This document shows positions 42,080 to 52,346 of a stretch of DNA of 64,000 nt, in pieces (the first letter of the stretch is position 1; every line of letters begins with the position of its first letter). Position numbers and translations under genes: made by a program. Origin of the DNA: Prorocentrum cordatum (Eukaryota; Sar; Dinophyceae; Prorocentrales; Prorocentraceae). Under the pieces are notes generated by a model that saw only the letters and a program-made list of their open reading frames with translations, was not told where the DNA came from and did no database searches. The stretch lies in the NCBI GenBank assembly GCA_963575745.1, contig CAUYUJ010019903.1, forward strand, positions 32,995 to 96,994. Reading direction: 5' to 3'.

Positions 42080-42776
42080 AGATAATACTCATGTTAACCA
42101 AAGCTGGTCTAGACAGCGTTCGGCTCATCCTGATCGAAGGCGTCTGCGACGCACGTCGGGGGTGCAAGGCTTGGGATAAACCAGGGCATACCGCTATGCC
42201 ATCTACTGCACGAGCTAGCAAGTTTAACGAAGAAGTCGAATTCAACCTCATGTTCTAAAAAAACAGGAGCATAAGACATTTAACTGCATTGATCGTTGTA
42301 TTCGATATGGTACTGGAATGGAAATACCAGATAAAACAATGACCAGTATCTTAGATGCGTATCATCAGTGCTAGATGCAGCTCGGACCTGCCAAGGTACT
42401 TTACTCTGATCGGGAGGGTGCTCTCAACAACGACAATGCAAAGGCGGTCCTCAAGGCAAAATGCACTGAGCTGAGGATACGCGCGCGTGGACAACACGCT
42501 ACGACAATTGAAGCCAGCATTGGCATATTACGCCATCTACTTCATGTCGTGGAGCCTGAACTCAAAAGGTTGGACATACCTTTTGTGTTCACGATACTAC
42601 TGCACGAAGCCCTGTTCGCCGCCAGCGCATTCACCGTGTACAACGAGGTATCTCCATGTAATGCTCTGTTTGGACGGCAACCAGCAATGCTTCCTTACCT
42701 ACCTGTTCTGGATCACGAACAGCCAACAGAGACGCGTAACCATTTTCGAGCAGGTGCAACGCAGGGTATGCATTGA
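42080..42776 (+). pseudogene. Copia gag-pre-integrase and integrase
   Basis: 42080-42258 encodes VCDARRGCKAWDKPG and KFNEEVEFNLMF, ending at a TAA. The next part, CIDRCIRYGTGMEIPDKTM (about 42280), holds the first catalytic Asp. The frame 42375-42776 gives KVLYSDREGALNNDNAKAV (second Asp), RIRARGQHATTIEASIGIL (catalytic Glu) and VSPCNALFGRQPAMLP. All three DDE residues are thus visible, but across three frames with stops. Integrase would insert the double-stranded copy of the element. The tail up to 43310 (HYYDQGYLVDYHRPTTTK and later) is the usual C-terminal integrase region. Confidence 0.75.
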
Positions 42777-44109
42777 AGCTATCACACAGGCTACTGCAGT
42801 AGCCAAGACCAATCGCGCGCTACGTACTTAGACGACGATCACCGGTCAGCACTACTACGATCAAGGATATTTGGTCGACTATCATCGCCCCACAACTACG
42901 AAGGACGACTGGGGAGGCTGCAACGGCCCGCTCCCGGCTGTACGGAAGGATCCCGACAGGGGTCAAGTCATCATTCGAATGGGAAATCGCGATGTACTAG
43001 TCCAATATGGCGACGCATGACTTTCACTTTACATCGAAGCTTCCATAGCCAGAGAGATTGGCTCCGACAACACTGCGCTGCGGACAGTGTTGACAAGTGT
43101 TGCCAGACTACCTGCGGGGAGACCTGCTATGACCTCCGGTTATGTCCCGACCCAACAGGGAACGCTTCAGATTACCAGCGCAAGCCGACTATCTCTCGAA
43201 GTACATCTGGCGCTGCAATACCTCATCCGAAACTTCTTCCGTATCGAGAATGTAGTTTCCGTTTGGTTAGCTAAGAGTTCACCATCTACCCCCGGTGGCT
43301 TATGCTGACAGCTGCGCACTGGTGCAGTATGACAATGTGAATCCAGGTTTCCACGATTATGAAGCAGAAGGAACTGCCCTGAATATTCATGATATAACTG
43401 GATCAGTACATTCCAGAGTCACGCAGTGCCTAAAGCCCACTAAACCCCAAGCGGGCTTAGACCAAGATTTGACAAAGTTTGAGGGACTGGCTCACATACC
43501 GACAGAAAACGATAACGCCAGAGAGGCCCCAGAAGCATAACCTCCACAGGAGGATGGACGGCTTCCCACGATCTATGAGGAATCAAAAGCGGACCTCGAG
43601 GCACGTATAATGGAGGTGTGGTACACAGAATTACATGACGAAAGGGAACTGAACTATTGGAGGCAACTCCATTAGATGACCTATACACTGTACCCACACA
43701 TATGATTACCGACAACAGTGCGCTGGTCGCTGTAGCTGAAGAACAGCGGGGGCACCTGCCTAAGCGGGGTTTTCCACGCGACTCCGACATCGATCAGACG
43801 CATCATGTCCCACTATGCTCTACGGTCGAAGACCGCAGCTACGGATTGGGCTCGAACGAATGGTCAACGCGTGGAACTTGACTTCGCTGCAGACATGTCA
43901 AGGGGGGCCCTATCCGGACAGCGGCGCAGGATATTTGATGTCGACCGTGCAACCACCATGCGACTATATACCACCGCCGCCGCATAACGAGCTGCGGTCG
44001 TCAAGGAAGACGACGTCCTCGCGAAGGTTGATATCCGGGCGATCCCGAAACTTTATCAAGAACCCTTTATACTGAACTGAAGACATGGTTTGACAACAAG
44101 TGTTTCAAA

Positions 44110-45185
44110 ATGCAAGACGTTTATACAGCATCAAACGTTATGACTTCAAGGTACGCATATAAGTGGAAGTTCGTGAAGAATGAGAAGGGCGAGATGAAAC
44201 GCACCATCAGACTACGCTCGGTTCTTCGGGATTATGGACCTCGAGGCTTTCGACGTGGAAACTATCTCAGGAACAGCACGGTGGCCGAGCCAGAGATTAC
44301 TCGCAAGCGCGGCAGCGCGCAGGAAGCAATGGCGCATTGCTTGCCTTGCAATCAACATGGATTTCGTGCAAGGGTTAACCTGCCAGGACTTTGCTGAGGC
44401 AGCTGGCGTGGCGTGCTCTACCTTGCCGCCTGGGTCGGCAACGGCGCTTCGTTCCCCATCCAGGATTCGAGCGCCACGACGAGTCGATGCACTGCCTGCA
44501 GCGCCTCAAGCCAGACACCGGCACTAAGGATGCACCCAGAGCTTTCGCACTGAAGCACAGAAGGACCACAAGAGGCTCCGGTCTCAGACCCACGTCCTAC
44601 GACGAAGAAGTCGAGACGAGCAGCAACCTGCTCACAGCCAAACATGTTGATGAGATTAATATGGCCGGCGCTGAGGACACCATTGACAAGTGCGTCAAGT
44701 GCGTCGAGGACACATTCGGCAAGTGCAAACTCAACAAACATACATGCACCAATTGTGTTGTGAGGTACACAAAGGATGGGGACGGTAATGCTACATTGGA
44801 CCAAGATGAATACATCAAACAGCTCCGTTCTATACGACATCCTGAACTCACAGGCGCAGACGCCGACGCCAAAGCATCAAAGATGGTTGCTGACATGTTC
44901 GTCAGCCTCAGAGGCGCGCTGGCTTACGCCTTAATCACACAAGTGTGGTTGATGGTATATGCGGTCTCTCTACAATATGTCCAAGAACGGGCCAATATAC
45001 AAGCGCGACGACTGCTTGCGATTACCAGAAAGCTGCAGGCCTGCCTTAAGAAGATCATCTATCAATCGATGACTCCAACGGGCGAAACTGACCTGCCGAC
45101 GGCGAGGTCAAAGGCCACGGCATTCGCGGGGCAAACCTGCTACGGCGCGGAAGCACGCCATCCGGTAAGCCCGTCGTCCGCTTGA
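44110..45185 (+). pseudogene. Copia reverse transcriptase, YVDD-type motif altered
   Basis: RVT_2-type RT. YAYKWKFVKNEKGEMKRTIR opens it (44157). After frameshifts, FMDLEAFDVETISGTARWP and AINMDFVQGLTCQDFAEAAG (44340-44400) hold the first Asp region. The frame 44391-45185 gives KPDTGTKDAPRAFALK, GLRPTSYDEEVE, LLTAKHVDEINMAG, NLQ-type QVWLMVYAVSLQYVQE and ARRLLAITRKLQACLKK. The catalytic pair reads VDE (residues 86-88 of that frame) instead of VDD. Breaks plus this substitution indicate a dead copy. Confidence 0.78.
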
Positions 45186-45673
45186 TCCATGCGCATTGCA
45201 TGTCTCACCGCTTGCAGGTCCGCTCAAGCTATTCAGCAGAAACACTTTCAGCAGCCCAAAGCTTGGAGGATTGCTATCCCACGATCGTGACTGTGCACGA
45301 GCTCCATGCAGGTCCACTGACACCCACTCAGTTGAAAGATATACTGGAGTTGGGTGGCCTGAGCATCAAGGTCATTTTGGCCATAGACGACGAATGTGTC
45401 TTCATGTCCTTGTCAGACAAAGACCTGAAGAAACCGACCGAGCGTATTCTTTTGGGACACATCAGTTGGATACGACAGATGATGGAGCGAGGAATCGTGC
45501 ATAGCATTCAGGGGTGCGACACTCGCGACATGACCGCGGACGGTCACACAAAGGGGAGCATTGACAGATATCTGTTCCTACAGGTCATGGGAAGCACGCA
45601 GTCCTTCAAGCATGACTTAAACCGTCATGCTCCTTATTTGGCTGGCCAGACAACTCTGTTTGAGTCCACCTAA
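45182..45673 (+). pseudogene. Copia RNase H
   Basis: Contains VRSSYSAETLSAAQSLED (the SS-x-AE motif), KVILAIDDECVFMSLSDKD, GHISWIRQMMERGIVHS and DTRDMTADGHTKGSIDR (the ADxxTK motif), the order and spacing of the RNase H at the end of copia polyproteins. The SSYSAE Glu and IDDE Asp are present. The stretch before it (ARSKATAFAGQTCYGAEARH) is frameshifted. It ends at a TAA (45671-45673). Confidence 0.78.
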
Positions 45674-45680
45674 GGAGTAA

Positions 45681-46232
45681 TCGTATGCACAGCAATGTGC
45701 TTTCAAGGTAACTTGCTTGCGGGTCGACCTTCCTCTTGGACCCGCCTTTTGCTGCCTTTATGTACATAGTGTTTGCTGTATAGGGGCGGCGGACTCACGC
45801 TTCGTCTCCCTCCCCCCCGACTCTAAAGTGAGGTGGGACAAGGGCGAAAGATGGCGAGCGTTTGTCCGCGGCCGTTTGTGTTCAAGCGGCCGGCCGCCAA
45901 CAGATGATTGTGCCTCACTGCGAGGCATGCGATTCGCCATCGAGACCGAAAACATCCTTCACTTGAGATGTCCCGTCGCTCCCGCGACGACCTCCTACGA
46001 CTGGGACTATCGCTACTACGGTACAACAGAGCAGGAGCTGTGCTTCGCCTAAGGCGTAGCTTCTGGACGGGCCCACCGGCCCCCTTCAAACTTTGTTGCT
46101 TCGGGACGCAGGAATTGAATGAATTACGAGTGTGTGTGTGGCCTCGGGGGCGCGAATACTGCATACTTTACGAGGGATTACGGCTTCGGGGACGCGAATC
46201 CCATGTATTTGAACGTGTCACACGCCCCCCCA
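45681..46232. other. Unassigned sequence after the copia element
   Basis: Unique sequence, possibly the 3-prime untranslated end of copia up to about 45830. gcttcggggacgcgaatccc and gcctcgggggcgcgaata (46140-46205) form a small direct repeat. Confidence 0.35.
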
Positions 46233-46440
46233 TGAATTCAGAAAACGCGATTTGGCCGTGGTAAATTGGATCCTTTTGGGCTCTTCCCCCTCGCGCGGAT
46301 TTCAACAGCTTACATTCGGAAGCAGAAAGCAGGACTGCAACACTGGAGACTTGAAGCTGCAACTGGTGCGCGGAGCAGCAACTTCGCCCTACAGCCTGGT
46401 GGCCCCGCAAGGGGGCCGGCGGATTACACCGACGATGCCA
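46233..46440 (+). repeat. Dispersed repeat R1, copy 2
   Basis: The partner of 6405-6600. Confidence 0.7.
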
Positions 46441-46604
46441 GACCTGGCAACATCGAGGTATGTTTCGTTTTTTACCTTATCGCCTTCTTGTCTGCATGCC
46501 GACTTGTGAGGACGAAAGTGCATGGCGCGGAACGCCAACGCAGTCTTGTATTGTTCGTCCCCCCCACTCCAGGGCTCGCAGGTATACGCTTGTGGCCTCT
46601 CCTG

Positions 46605-46949
46605 ATGGCCGACGAGGCCTCCAAGAGAGCCCAACAAAGCCCTGAGACGGCCCAAGAAAGCCCCAGAAAGAGAGCGCCCCGAGGCCCACATCGGGCTCCC
46701 GAGACGGCAAAGGGCACTTCCCAGACGGCCTCAGACAGGCCCGAGACGGCCCCAAGACGGCCCGAGAGCGCTGCGAGAGGGCGCACAACGGCTTCTACAC
46801 GACCGCGGAGGCCTTGAAGACGGCCCAAGAGGCCCCCTCGGAAAATTGTCAGTTTTAGCAGATTTGCTTCTTCGGTCCTGATGGCATCCAAACTTGCCCA
46901 AGAGGCCCCCGAGATCGCCCCAAGACAGCCCAAAAGGCTTTCAAGAGGG
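46605..46949 (-). repeat. GGCC-type array 5
   Basis: Irregular GACGGCCCAAGA-type units with a weak core-like break at 46840-46880. It ends exactly at the SL relic of the beta-propeller gene. Confidence 0.6.
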
Positions 46950-46970
46950 CCGTAGGAATTTGGGCTCAAG
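46950..46970 (+). other. Spliced-leader relic upstream of the beta-propeller gene
   Basis: 18 of 21 positions match the conserved dinoflagellate leader: the first six (ccgtag) and the last eight (ggctcaag) are exact, with changes at positions 7, 8 and 13. It is on the coding strand, 60 bases upstream of the ATG at 47031, where the 5-prime end of a mature mRNA would carry it. Confidence 0.75.
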
Positions 46971-47030
46971 GTGTTCGAGTTTAGTAGCACCGCGTACGAC
47001 AATCCACTTACTTCTTACTTGACCTTGCCG

Positions 47031-49152
47031 ATGGCCATGGTTGCTGCTCGCGTCCTTGTGGCCGTTTTGCATCTGCGACTTGCAGATGCTATTGGTATCC
47101 GCAGGTCCGACACATCCTCGGATATGGACTTTAATAGCGAGACGAAGAGCCAGGGCGGCGTTACGAGTGTGTACGCTGCAGATAAGGCGTACTGGACCGC
47201 AACATTGGGCACGATGAACAAGGCAGGCGTCACCCGGTACACAGACGAAGCCATCAAGAAGACCAAGAGGACAGACGGCAAGTTCTTCTGGGGCGACCCC
47301 GCCAACCGCGACAGCGAGCAGTCTTACGTTGGCCCGGCGGACCTCACAGCGAACATATCTTGGGGTTGGCACCACCCTGCTGGAGTCTACAGCACCATCC
47401 CTGTCGGCAGCCCCCTGATCGACGACGAGCTCAACATCTATATCGGAGCCGACGATGCCATCCGCAAGTTTGACGTTACTGGCGTCATCAAATGGAGCTA
47501 CGCCCCCCGAGGTCAACTCGCAGCAGCACCCACCCTGTGCACCAGCGGCAGCAGGCGCCAGGCAGCTTCCGAGACGCGCGATGTGAGCAGCCTGAGCCGC
47601 AGGGATGCGGAAGACATGTTGCGGCCAGACTGGGCCAACGGCAACGAGGCAGACACCAGGGCTCAGATGTCCAGGGACTTCAGAGTCGGCGACCTCGTCA
47701 AGGTAAAGCCTGGTGCGAGCTTTTGGTCGGACGGCAGAGAGCTGTACAAAGCCGGCGATCAGGGTCGCATTGGACGGCGAGGGCGAGGGAGGCAAGGCCG
47801 TCATCCAGTGGCAGCGCACTGGGCGCAGCAGCGCGGTGCACCTGCGCACCATGGAGAAGCGCTTCGTGCGCGTGGACACGAAGGAGAGCACGCCGCCCCC
47901 CATGCTGGTCGGGAGCACCACCTCCGGGTTCGTGTTCGCGATCGACCTCGCTAGCGGGGACGAGCTGTGGGCAACCTGGGCCGCGAATGAGACCGCTGGC
48001 GTGAAGGGGGCTGTGGCTTGCAAGGGCGGAGTCGTTGTGGCAGCAACCAACCGCTGCGTGGACAGGTACTGCTACAGGTACCGCAACCAGACCTACCCCC
48101 TCACGCCAGGCAATCAGTACGTGCGCGGCCTGAGTGCGGTTGACGGCACCGCCCTCTGGGAATTCAAGACTTTCCAGCCAGTCTGGAACATGGTTCCGCT
48201 GTGGGGCCAGGGCACCAGTGTGTTCTTTCAGGATTGGGAGGGCAGGGTTTATTGCCTAGACTATGTGACTGGCAACCAAATCTTTAGGGTCGGTGGCGAC
48301 ATCGGGACCCACTCCCATGCACACGCCGTTTACGATCCGGGCCACAACGTCGTCGTTGCCCTGGGCGTGAAGCACTACACCGCGGGCCGCTGCAATCCTT
48401 ATCCAGCGCCTGGCATTGCCCCTTCGCGCGGGACGTGGCCGGGCACAGAGGGCTTCATCCGCGGCTACAACGCCAGTTCCGGCAGGAAGCTCTGGGATGT
48501 ATCGACGCCAGAGCCGCCGGCCAGCGCCGCCATGGGCATGCTCAACTCCCCTGAGATGCACACCCGCTTGGTGGTCACCCTGGGCTACAATTGTTACCTC
48601 GGTGCCACCTCCAAGATCTGGGGCCTCGATCCAAACAACGGCGATTTGCGGTGGAGCATTGGAGGCCCGACGTTGTGGACCAACTATTGCGCAGGCGACA
48701 AGGAGGGTGCCGAAATCCGCCGGGCCATGGGCGGCCGTGATAAATGTTCGCCGAATAGTTGGTCCATGCCCGCGATCGATGCGCTGGGTGACGTGTACAT
48801 TGGCAGCCAGGTCGGCGAGCTGCAGAAGTTGGGCTCTGCGAATCCGGGGCCTGCAGGCTCTGGCGCTGGTCACAGGGTCGAGCTGCTTTCGACGTTGACT
48901 ACTGGCGTGGCCTTCCAGGATGCAGCTATCGCGTTCGGCCAGGGCGTCATGGCCGTATCCACGTGCACTTCACTCATTGTCTTCCAGTCCTACGCAGAGA
49001 CCTTCCCCCAAAACGGGACTTGGGCTGTTTCACGCAGTCAATACCCCTCGAGTTCCGACATGGTCCATGGAGACGATGTGGCGCACACGATTTCAGAAGA
49101 AAGTTACGCGGGCATCTCAGTGACCCCAAACATTGATTCGGACGACATCTGA
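47031..49152 (+). CDS. PQQ-like beta-propeller protein, retroposed, with one frameshift
   Basis: The likely product is a secreted or lumenal repeat protein of the PQQ-enzyme/BamB beta-propeller type. The ATG at 47031 opens a signal-like start (MAMVAARVLVAVLHLRLADA). Blade-like strands follow: GSPLIDDELNIYIGADDAI and GVIKWSYAPRG. About 100 residues with FRVGDLVKVKPGA and FWSDGRELYKAGDQGRI are then inserted between blades. Frame 0 ends near 47770 and frame 1 continues with VALDGEGEGGKAVIQWQRTG, GFVFAIDLASGDELW, GRVYCLDYVTGNQIF, GYNASSGRKLWDVSTPEPP, SKIWGLDPNNGDLRWSIGG and GDVYIGSQVGELQKLG. There is no intron other than what the frameshift could hide, and an SL relic lies upstream, so I infer a retroposed mRNA. 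The single shift may be a real mutation, an assembly error or a very small intron. A catalytic dehydrogenase role cannot be claimed. Confidence 0.75.
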
Positions 49153-49374
49153 TCTAACGACGAGCCGTTCTACGATCCGAACATTGACGGTCATACCTAC
49201 AACCGAAAGGGGAAAAAGAATTAACACGCCCTGATTTGTCGACGAACCGGGCACTGGTAAGTAGCAAATGTTCGGGCCCAGCGCGCGTATCAACCATGCG
49301 TTCTCCGCCATGCGGGGATTTTCCTTCCTGCGTGTAACTGTCAGCTCCTAAGCCCCTCAGGCGCCAAACTTCCT
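49153..49374. other. Downstream of the beta-propeller gene
   Basis: Unique sequence without a poly-A tract; probably the 3-prime untranslated region plus flank. No gene seen. Confidence 0.4.
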
Positions 49375-49738
49375 GAAAAAAATAGACTTCCAAGGGGGCT
49401 CCAAGACGCTCCGTCCCAAGGGAGCCCAAAGAAGACCGTAGGAGGCCTCCTCGACGGCCCAAGAGGGCCCCAAGACGGCCCAAGCCCCCCATGACGACCC
49501 AAGAGGGCCCCAGGACGGCCCAAGGGGGCCCCCAGCCGGCCAAAAGGGCCCCAAAAGAACCCCCAAGAAGGCCCAGGAGGCCCGCAGAGACTCCCAAAAT
49601 GTATCCAAACTGCTCACAGGAAGCTTCCCAAGGCTTCAAGAGGTCCCCGACTCACGATCCATCTCAGGGCTTCAAGAGGCCCTTCAGGAAGACGCCGCCA
49701 GACCCCGAGAGGCACCAAAGACGCTCCGAATTCACGAT
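49375..49738 (-). repeat. GGCC-type array 6
   Basis: Units of GACGGCCCAAGAGGGCCCC type, without a clear core. Confidence 0.6.
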
Positions 49739-49739
49739 C

Positions 49740-50075
49740 CGGGTCAGGGGTGTGCCGACATGGGCGAGGCGGCGGGATGCGAATTTTGGCTCTGGGGCCG
49801 GCGGAGCAACCCCTTGTGGGGTACGGTCCGTGTGAGGAGACAGTCGACATACGCGGGGGGACGTGACGTTATGCGAATCATCGCGCTATGACCGCACATG
49901 AAACTACATCCCTTTGGGGCACCATCTGCGTAATGGGTGTGCGGAGGTGGGCGGAGCGACGCCGTGCGAATCTTGAACCCGCAAGTGGAGCTCCCGGGGA
50001 GGCACGATCCGTGTGAGGGTCGTGCCGAAATTGACGGGGACGCTATGTGAACCTTGCCTTCCTATGGGGCCATAG
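49740..50075 (-). repeat. Degenerate 89-bp satellite copies, inverted
   Basis: The words ggtgtgccgacatggg, ggcgggatgcgaa, ctggggcc and later ggtgtgcggaggtggg, gtgcgaatcttg and gtggagctcccgggg follow the order of the reverse complement of the 21-kb satellite. Confidence 0.6.
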
Positions 50076-50130
50076 GATCTTCGCTTACATTCCTTTTCAG
50101 CTTTCCCACAACCCACTTATCCTCCTCCCC

Positions 50131-50232
50131 TCCCCCATCCTTCTCCTCCTCCTTCACCTCCTCCTCCTCCTCCTCCTCCTCCTCCTCCTCCTCCTCCTCC
50201 TCCTCCTCCTCTTTCTTCTCCTCCTCCCCCCA
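50131..50232. repeat. CTC microsatellite preceding LINE-E
   Basis: (CTC)n running directly into the first recognisable LINE-E codon. Confidence 0.9.
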
Positions 50233-51570
50233 AGTGCCCGCGCTGCGGAGACCGCGAGGAGTTCCTTTTGCATCGGGCTTGGGAGTGCCCCAGCAACAAA
50301 GAGGCTCCTGCCTGTGGGAAGTCGGAGCATTCGCTTTCCCAGGCCCGTGCGGGCCACGAGGCCAACGCGAGTCTCTGGCTGCGCGGGCTCCCGCCTCGAA
50401 GCTTCACGTGTCCTGATTTTCGGGATGGGGGCGAGGACGTGGAGTGGGAGGCGGGGGACGATCTGGAGGCCACGCTCGACCCTCGTCGAGAGGATGGCTT
50501 GCTTGTCGTACTTGGAGGCGGCTCCAGTGGGCAGTGCAGCAGTGACCCTCGTTGCCGAAGAGTGGGCGCGGCTGCGATCACGCTGGCGCCTGCCTCTGGA
50601 GGCTGGCAGCGGGCCCGCGGTTTCGCCAGGCGGCGGCGGGGGAGGGGGGCGCCCATTCAGTACTGCAGTGAGCACCGAAGAAACCATAGTGATGTCCTCA
50701 CTGCGTCGATCAGAATTGCGGCTGCGACGACTGGGGCGATCCGAATGCTCTGGGCTCTGGCCCGAAAAATCTCGGCGGAAGTTTTTCATAGCTTTGGTCG
50801 GTTAGAAATCAGTTTCTCGAAATTTGACCTTTCGTTCGAGTTTCGCCACGACCCTGGGGGGTCGCCGTCAAACGGCGCCCGGAGCCGAGATTCGAGCGTT
50901 TGAGCTCGCTCTCCGCAGGCGTTCTGGCCCGCTGGGTTCTGTCACGGACAACGCCGCCCTCCACGGGGGACGGCACTCCAGACGGCATGAGGGATGCAAA
51001 GTCCCTCACTCGGACCTTCGGTTTCGAGTCCGAGCCGCTCTCGCGGAGAGGGGAGAGGGGGAGGTCCGGGTTGTGTGGTACCCTTCGCACGTTGACTCTG
51101 AGGACCCCCCCTTCCTCTCAGGAGCGTTGTGTACGCCACGGGCAACGGTTTTGCCACACCCTCGCTGGGGAGGCTGCTCATTTCTCCTGGGCCCATGGCC
51201 TTCACGGCCAGGGGAGGGGCCCCCCGACACTGACGTCTGGGATTGTACGGCGGCGCTGGTCATGCGCCGAGCGGCCAGAGCCATGGTGAACTCCAGTGTT
51301 GCGCCTTGGGGCCCGCTTAGCTTCGACAAGAAGAGGTACGCTCTCGACCCGCGGATCCAAGAAGTTGCGCCCTGGTCCGCCGTGGGGCCTCCCGAGGCGC
51401 GTCGGGTTCCCGAAGGCCTCTCGGTGGCCCTGCGCAGGAGTGAGCTCGGTTCGCGCCGAGCGGAAGCGGCTCTGCTCCTTGTGCCACACGGTCGCTCCTC
51501 TGTCACCGGCGGCGGGGTCTGGCACGACGCCGTGTTATGCGGCAGCCCAGGGCTTCTCGGGTCTGGCTGA
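50233..51570 (+). pseudogene. Zinc knuckle and RNase H of LINE-E
   Basis: KCPRCGDREEFLLHRAWECP (50233-50293) matches the LINE-A knuckle (CPRCGASVETPAHRFWEC). SEHSLSQARAGHEANASLWL and RGLPPRS match SEHEKACLWFRGLPS. LLVVLGGGSSGQCSSDPRCR corresponds to the start of RNase H, but IDGSGG has become LGGGSSG, losing the first Asp. In the next frame (50824-51570), LGGRRQTAPGAEIRAFELAL, GSVTDNAALHGG and VRVVWYPSHVDSED carry the Glu, Asp and His motifs. The frame change near 50820 and the lost Asp make it a pseudogene. The Trp-Tyr-Pro-Ser-His form is closer to the usual RNase H motif than that of LINE-A. Confidence 0.7.
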
Positions 51571-51990
51571 CCACGGGGTGGTGCGGGCCAGCGGAGGGGC
51601 GACGATTGGTGGGAAGGTGCGTCGCTCCTCTCATACTTTGCATGTCTGGCCCAAGCTGGGACCGCACTTTCGTGTGGCGTGCGGCAGAACGGCCACGGCG
51701 GACCCACGCGATTTAGTTGCCGAGCGCAGCACCCGCACCAAGAAATGTCAGAGGATTCAGAGAGGGTTGTTCCTCAGCCACCGGGGGCCGTCCAGGGCGT
51801 CTCTGGCCAGGGAGCTGGGCATTGTCAGGCGGGAGGTCGCCCTCCGTGGGCCGCTGGCTGGGGGTCTTCGTTGGCTGAGTTCGCTGCCACCGTGTGGACA
51901 TCAGCGAATTCCGGCGCATTTGTCTCCTCCATTTCTTCCCCTTCTGAAAAATTGTTCCCTGTCGCACCCCGTTGCCAGTTTTTAGGGCGG
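51571..51990 (+). pseudogene. C-terminal module of LINE-E
   Basis: In the frame of 51296-51985, SSHTLHVWPKLGPHFRVACG and DPRDLVAERSTRTKKCQRIQ with RGL parallel the LINE-A ending (HHLTVMRGALFCTTCGAF, PRDLAKARHPPTKTGREVLP). One Cys of the ribbon is gone. Function unknown; conservation between two diverged copies implies selection on the family in the past. Confidence 0.5.
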
Positions 51991-52064
51991 GCTGGGCGTT
52001 TCGCGCAATATGTCCTCACCACTTATGATTTTGAAAAACATTGGCAACAGATTCACAGATGGAG

Positions 52065-52240
52065 GGCGCGTGGTTTTCAAAATGTGGTTCTCGCCGCAGC
52101 GCCGTGCACATTCGCTTTAAAAGCTTGCAAGAGCTTCAGGGATTGAAGGCGATTCGTTTTCAAAATGTGGCTCTCGCCCCGGCGCCGCGCACATTCACTT
52201 TACAAGTTTGCCAGAGCGAGTCGTTTTTCCCTACCTAGGC
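52065..52240 (-). repeat. 80-bp repeat family, two units (left of the AGCTTTAGCTT array)
   Basis: Units start ttttcaaaatgtgg at about 52074 and 52158 and contain ttctcgcc/ctctcgcc, gcgccg.gcacattc and ttgcaagag/ttgccagag. Two more lie at 53145-53300 beyond the 11-bp array. 52241-52346 contains cggttcccccagtccc twice. Confidence 0.75.
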
Positions 52241-52346
52241 TCTGCCTAGAAGGGTTCTTACTCTCTTTGCTTAAAGGGCCGGGCAATGCTAACCGCCCCG
52301 GGCGGTTCCCCCAGTCCCCGCCCCGCGGTTCCCCCAGTCCCTTGGG

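Larger units (their letters stand above)
42060..45680 (+). mobile_element. Ty1/copia LTR-retrotransposon remnant
   Basis: Contains a gag-pre-integrase-like segment, integrase, RT and RNase H in copia order (INT before RT), with many frameshifts and stops. I could not identify LTRs: the 5-prime side is fused to LINE-D, and after 45680 no repeat of upstream sequence was seen. Base composition is nearer neutral than its neighbours. Confidence 0.85.
50233..51990 (+). mobile_element. LINE-E: 3-prime fragment of a LINE-A-type element
   Basis: Holds the zinc knuckle, RNase H and C-terminal module of the LINE-A family, with no RT. The 5-prime junction lies flush with (CTC)n. Confidence 0.75.

Noticed and set aside
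42060-46232. LTRs bounding the copia element
   Set aside because: No direct repeat was found between the 5-prime side (fused to LINE-D) and the sequence after 45680.
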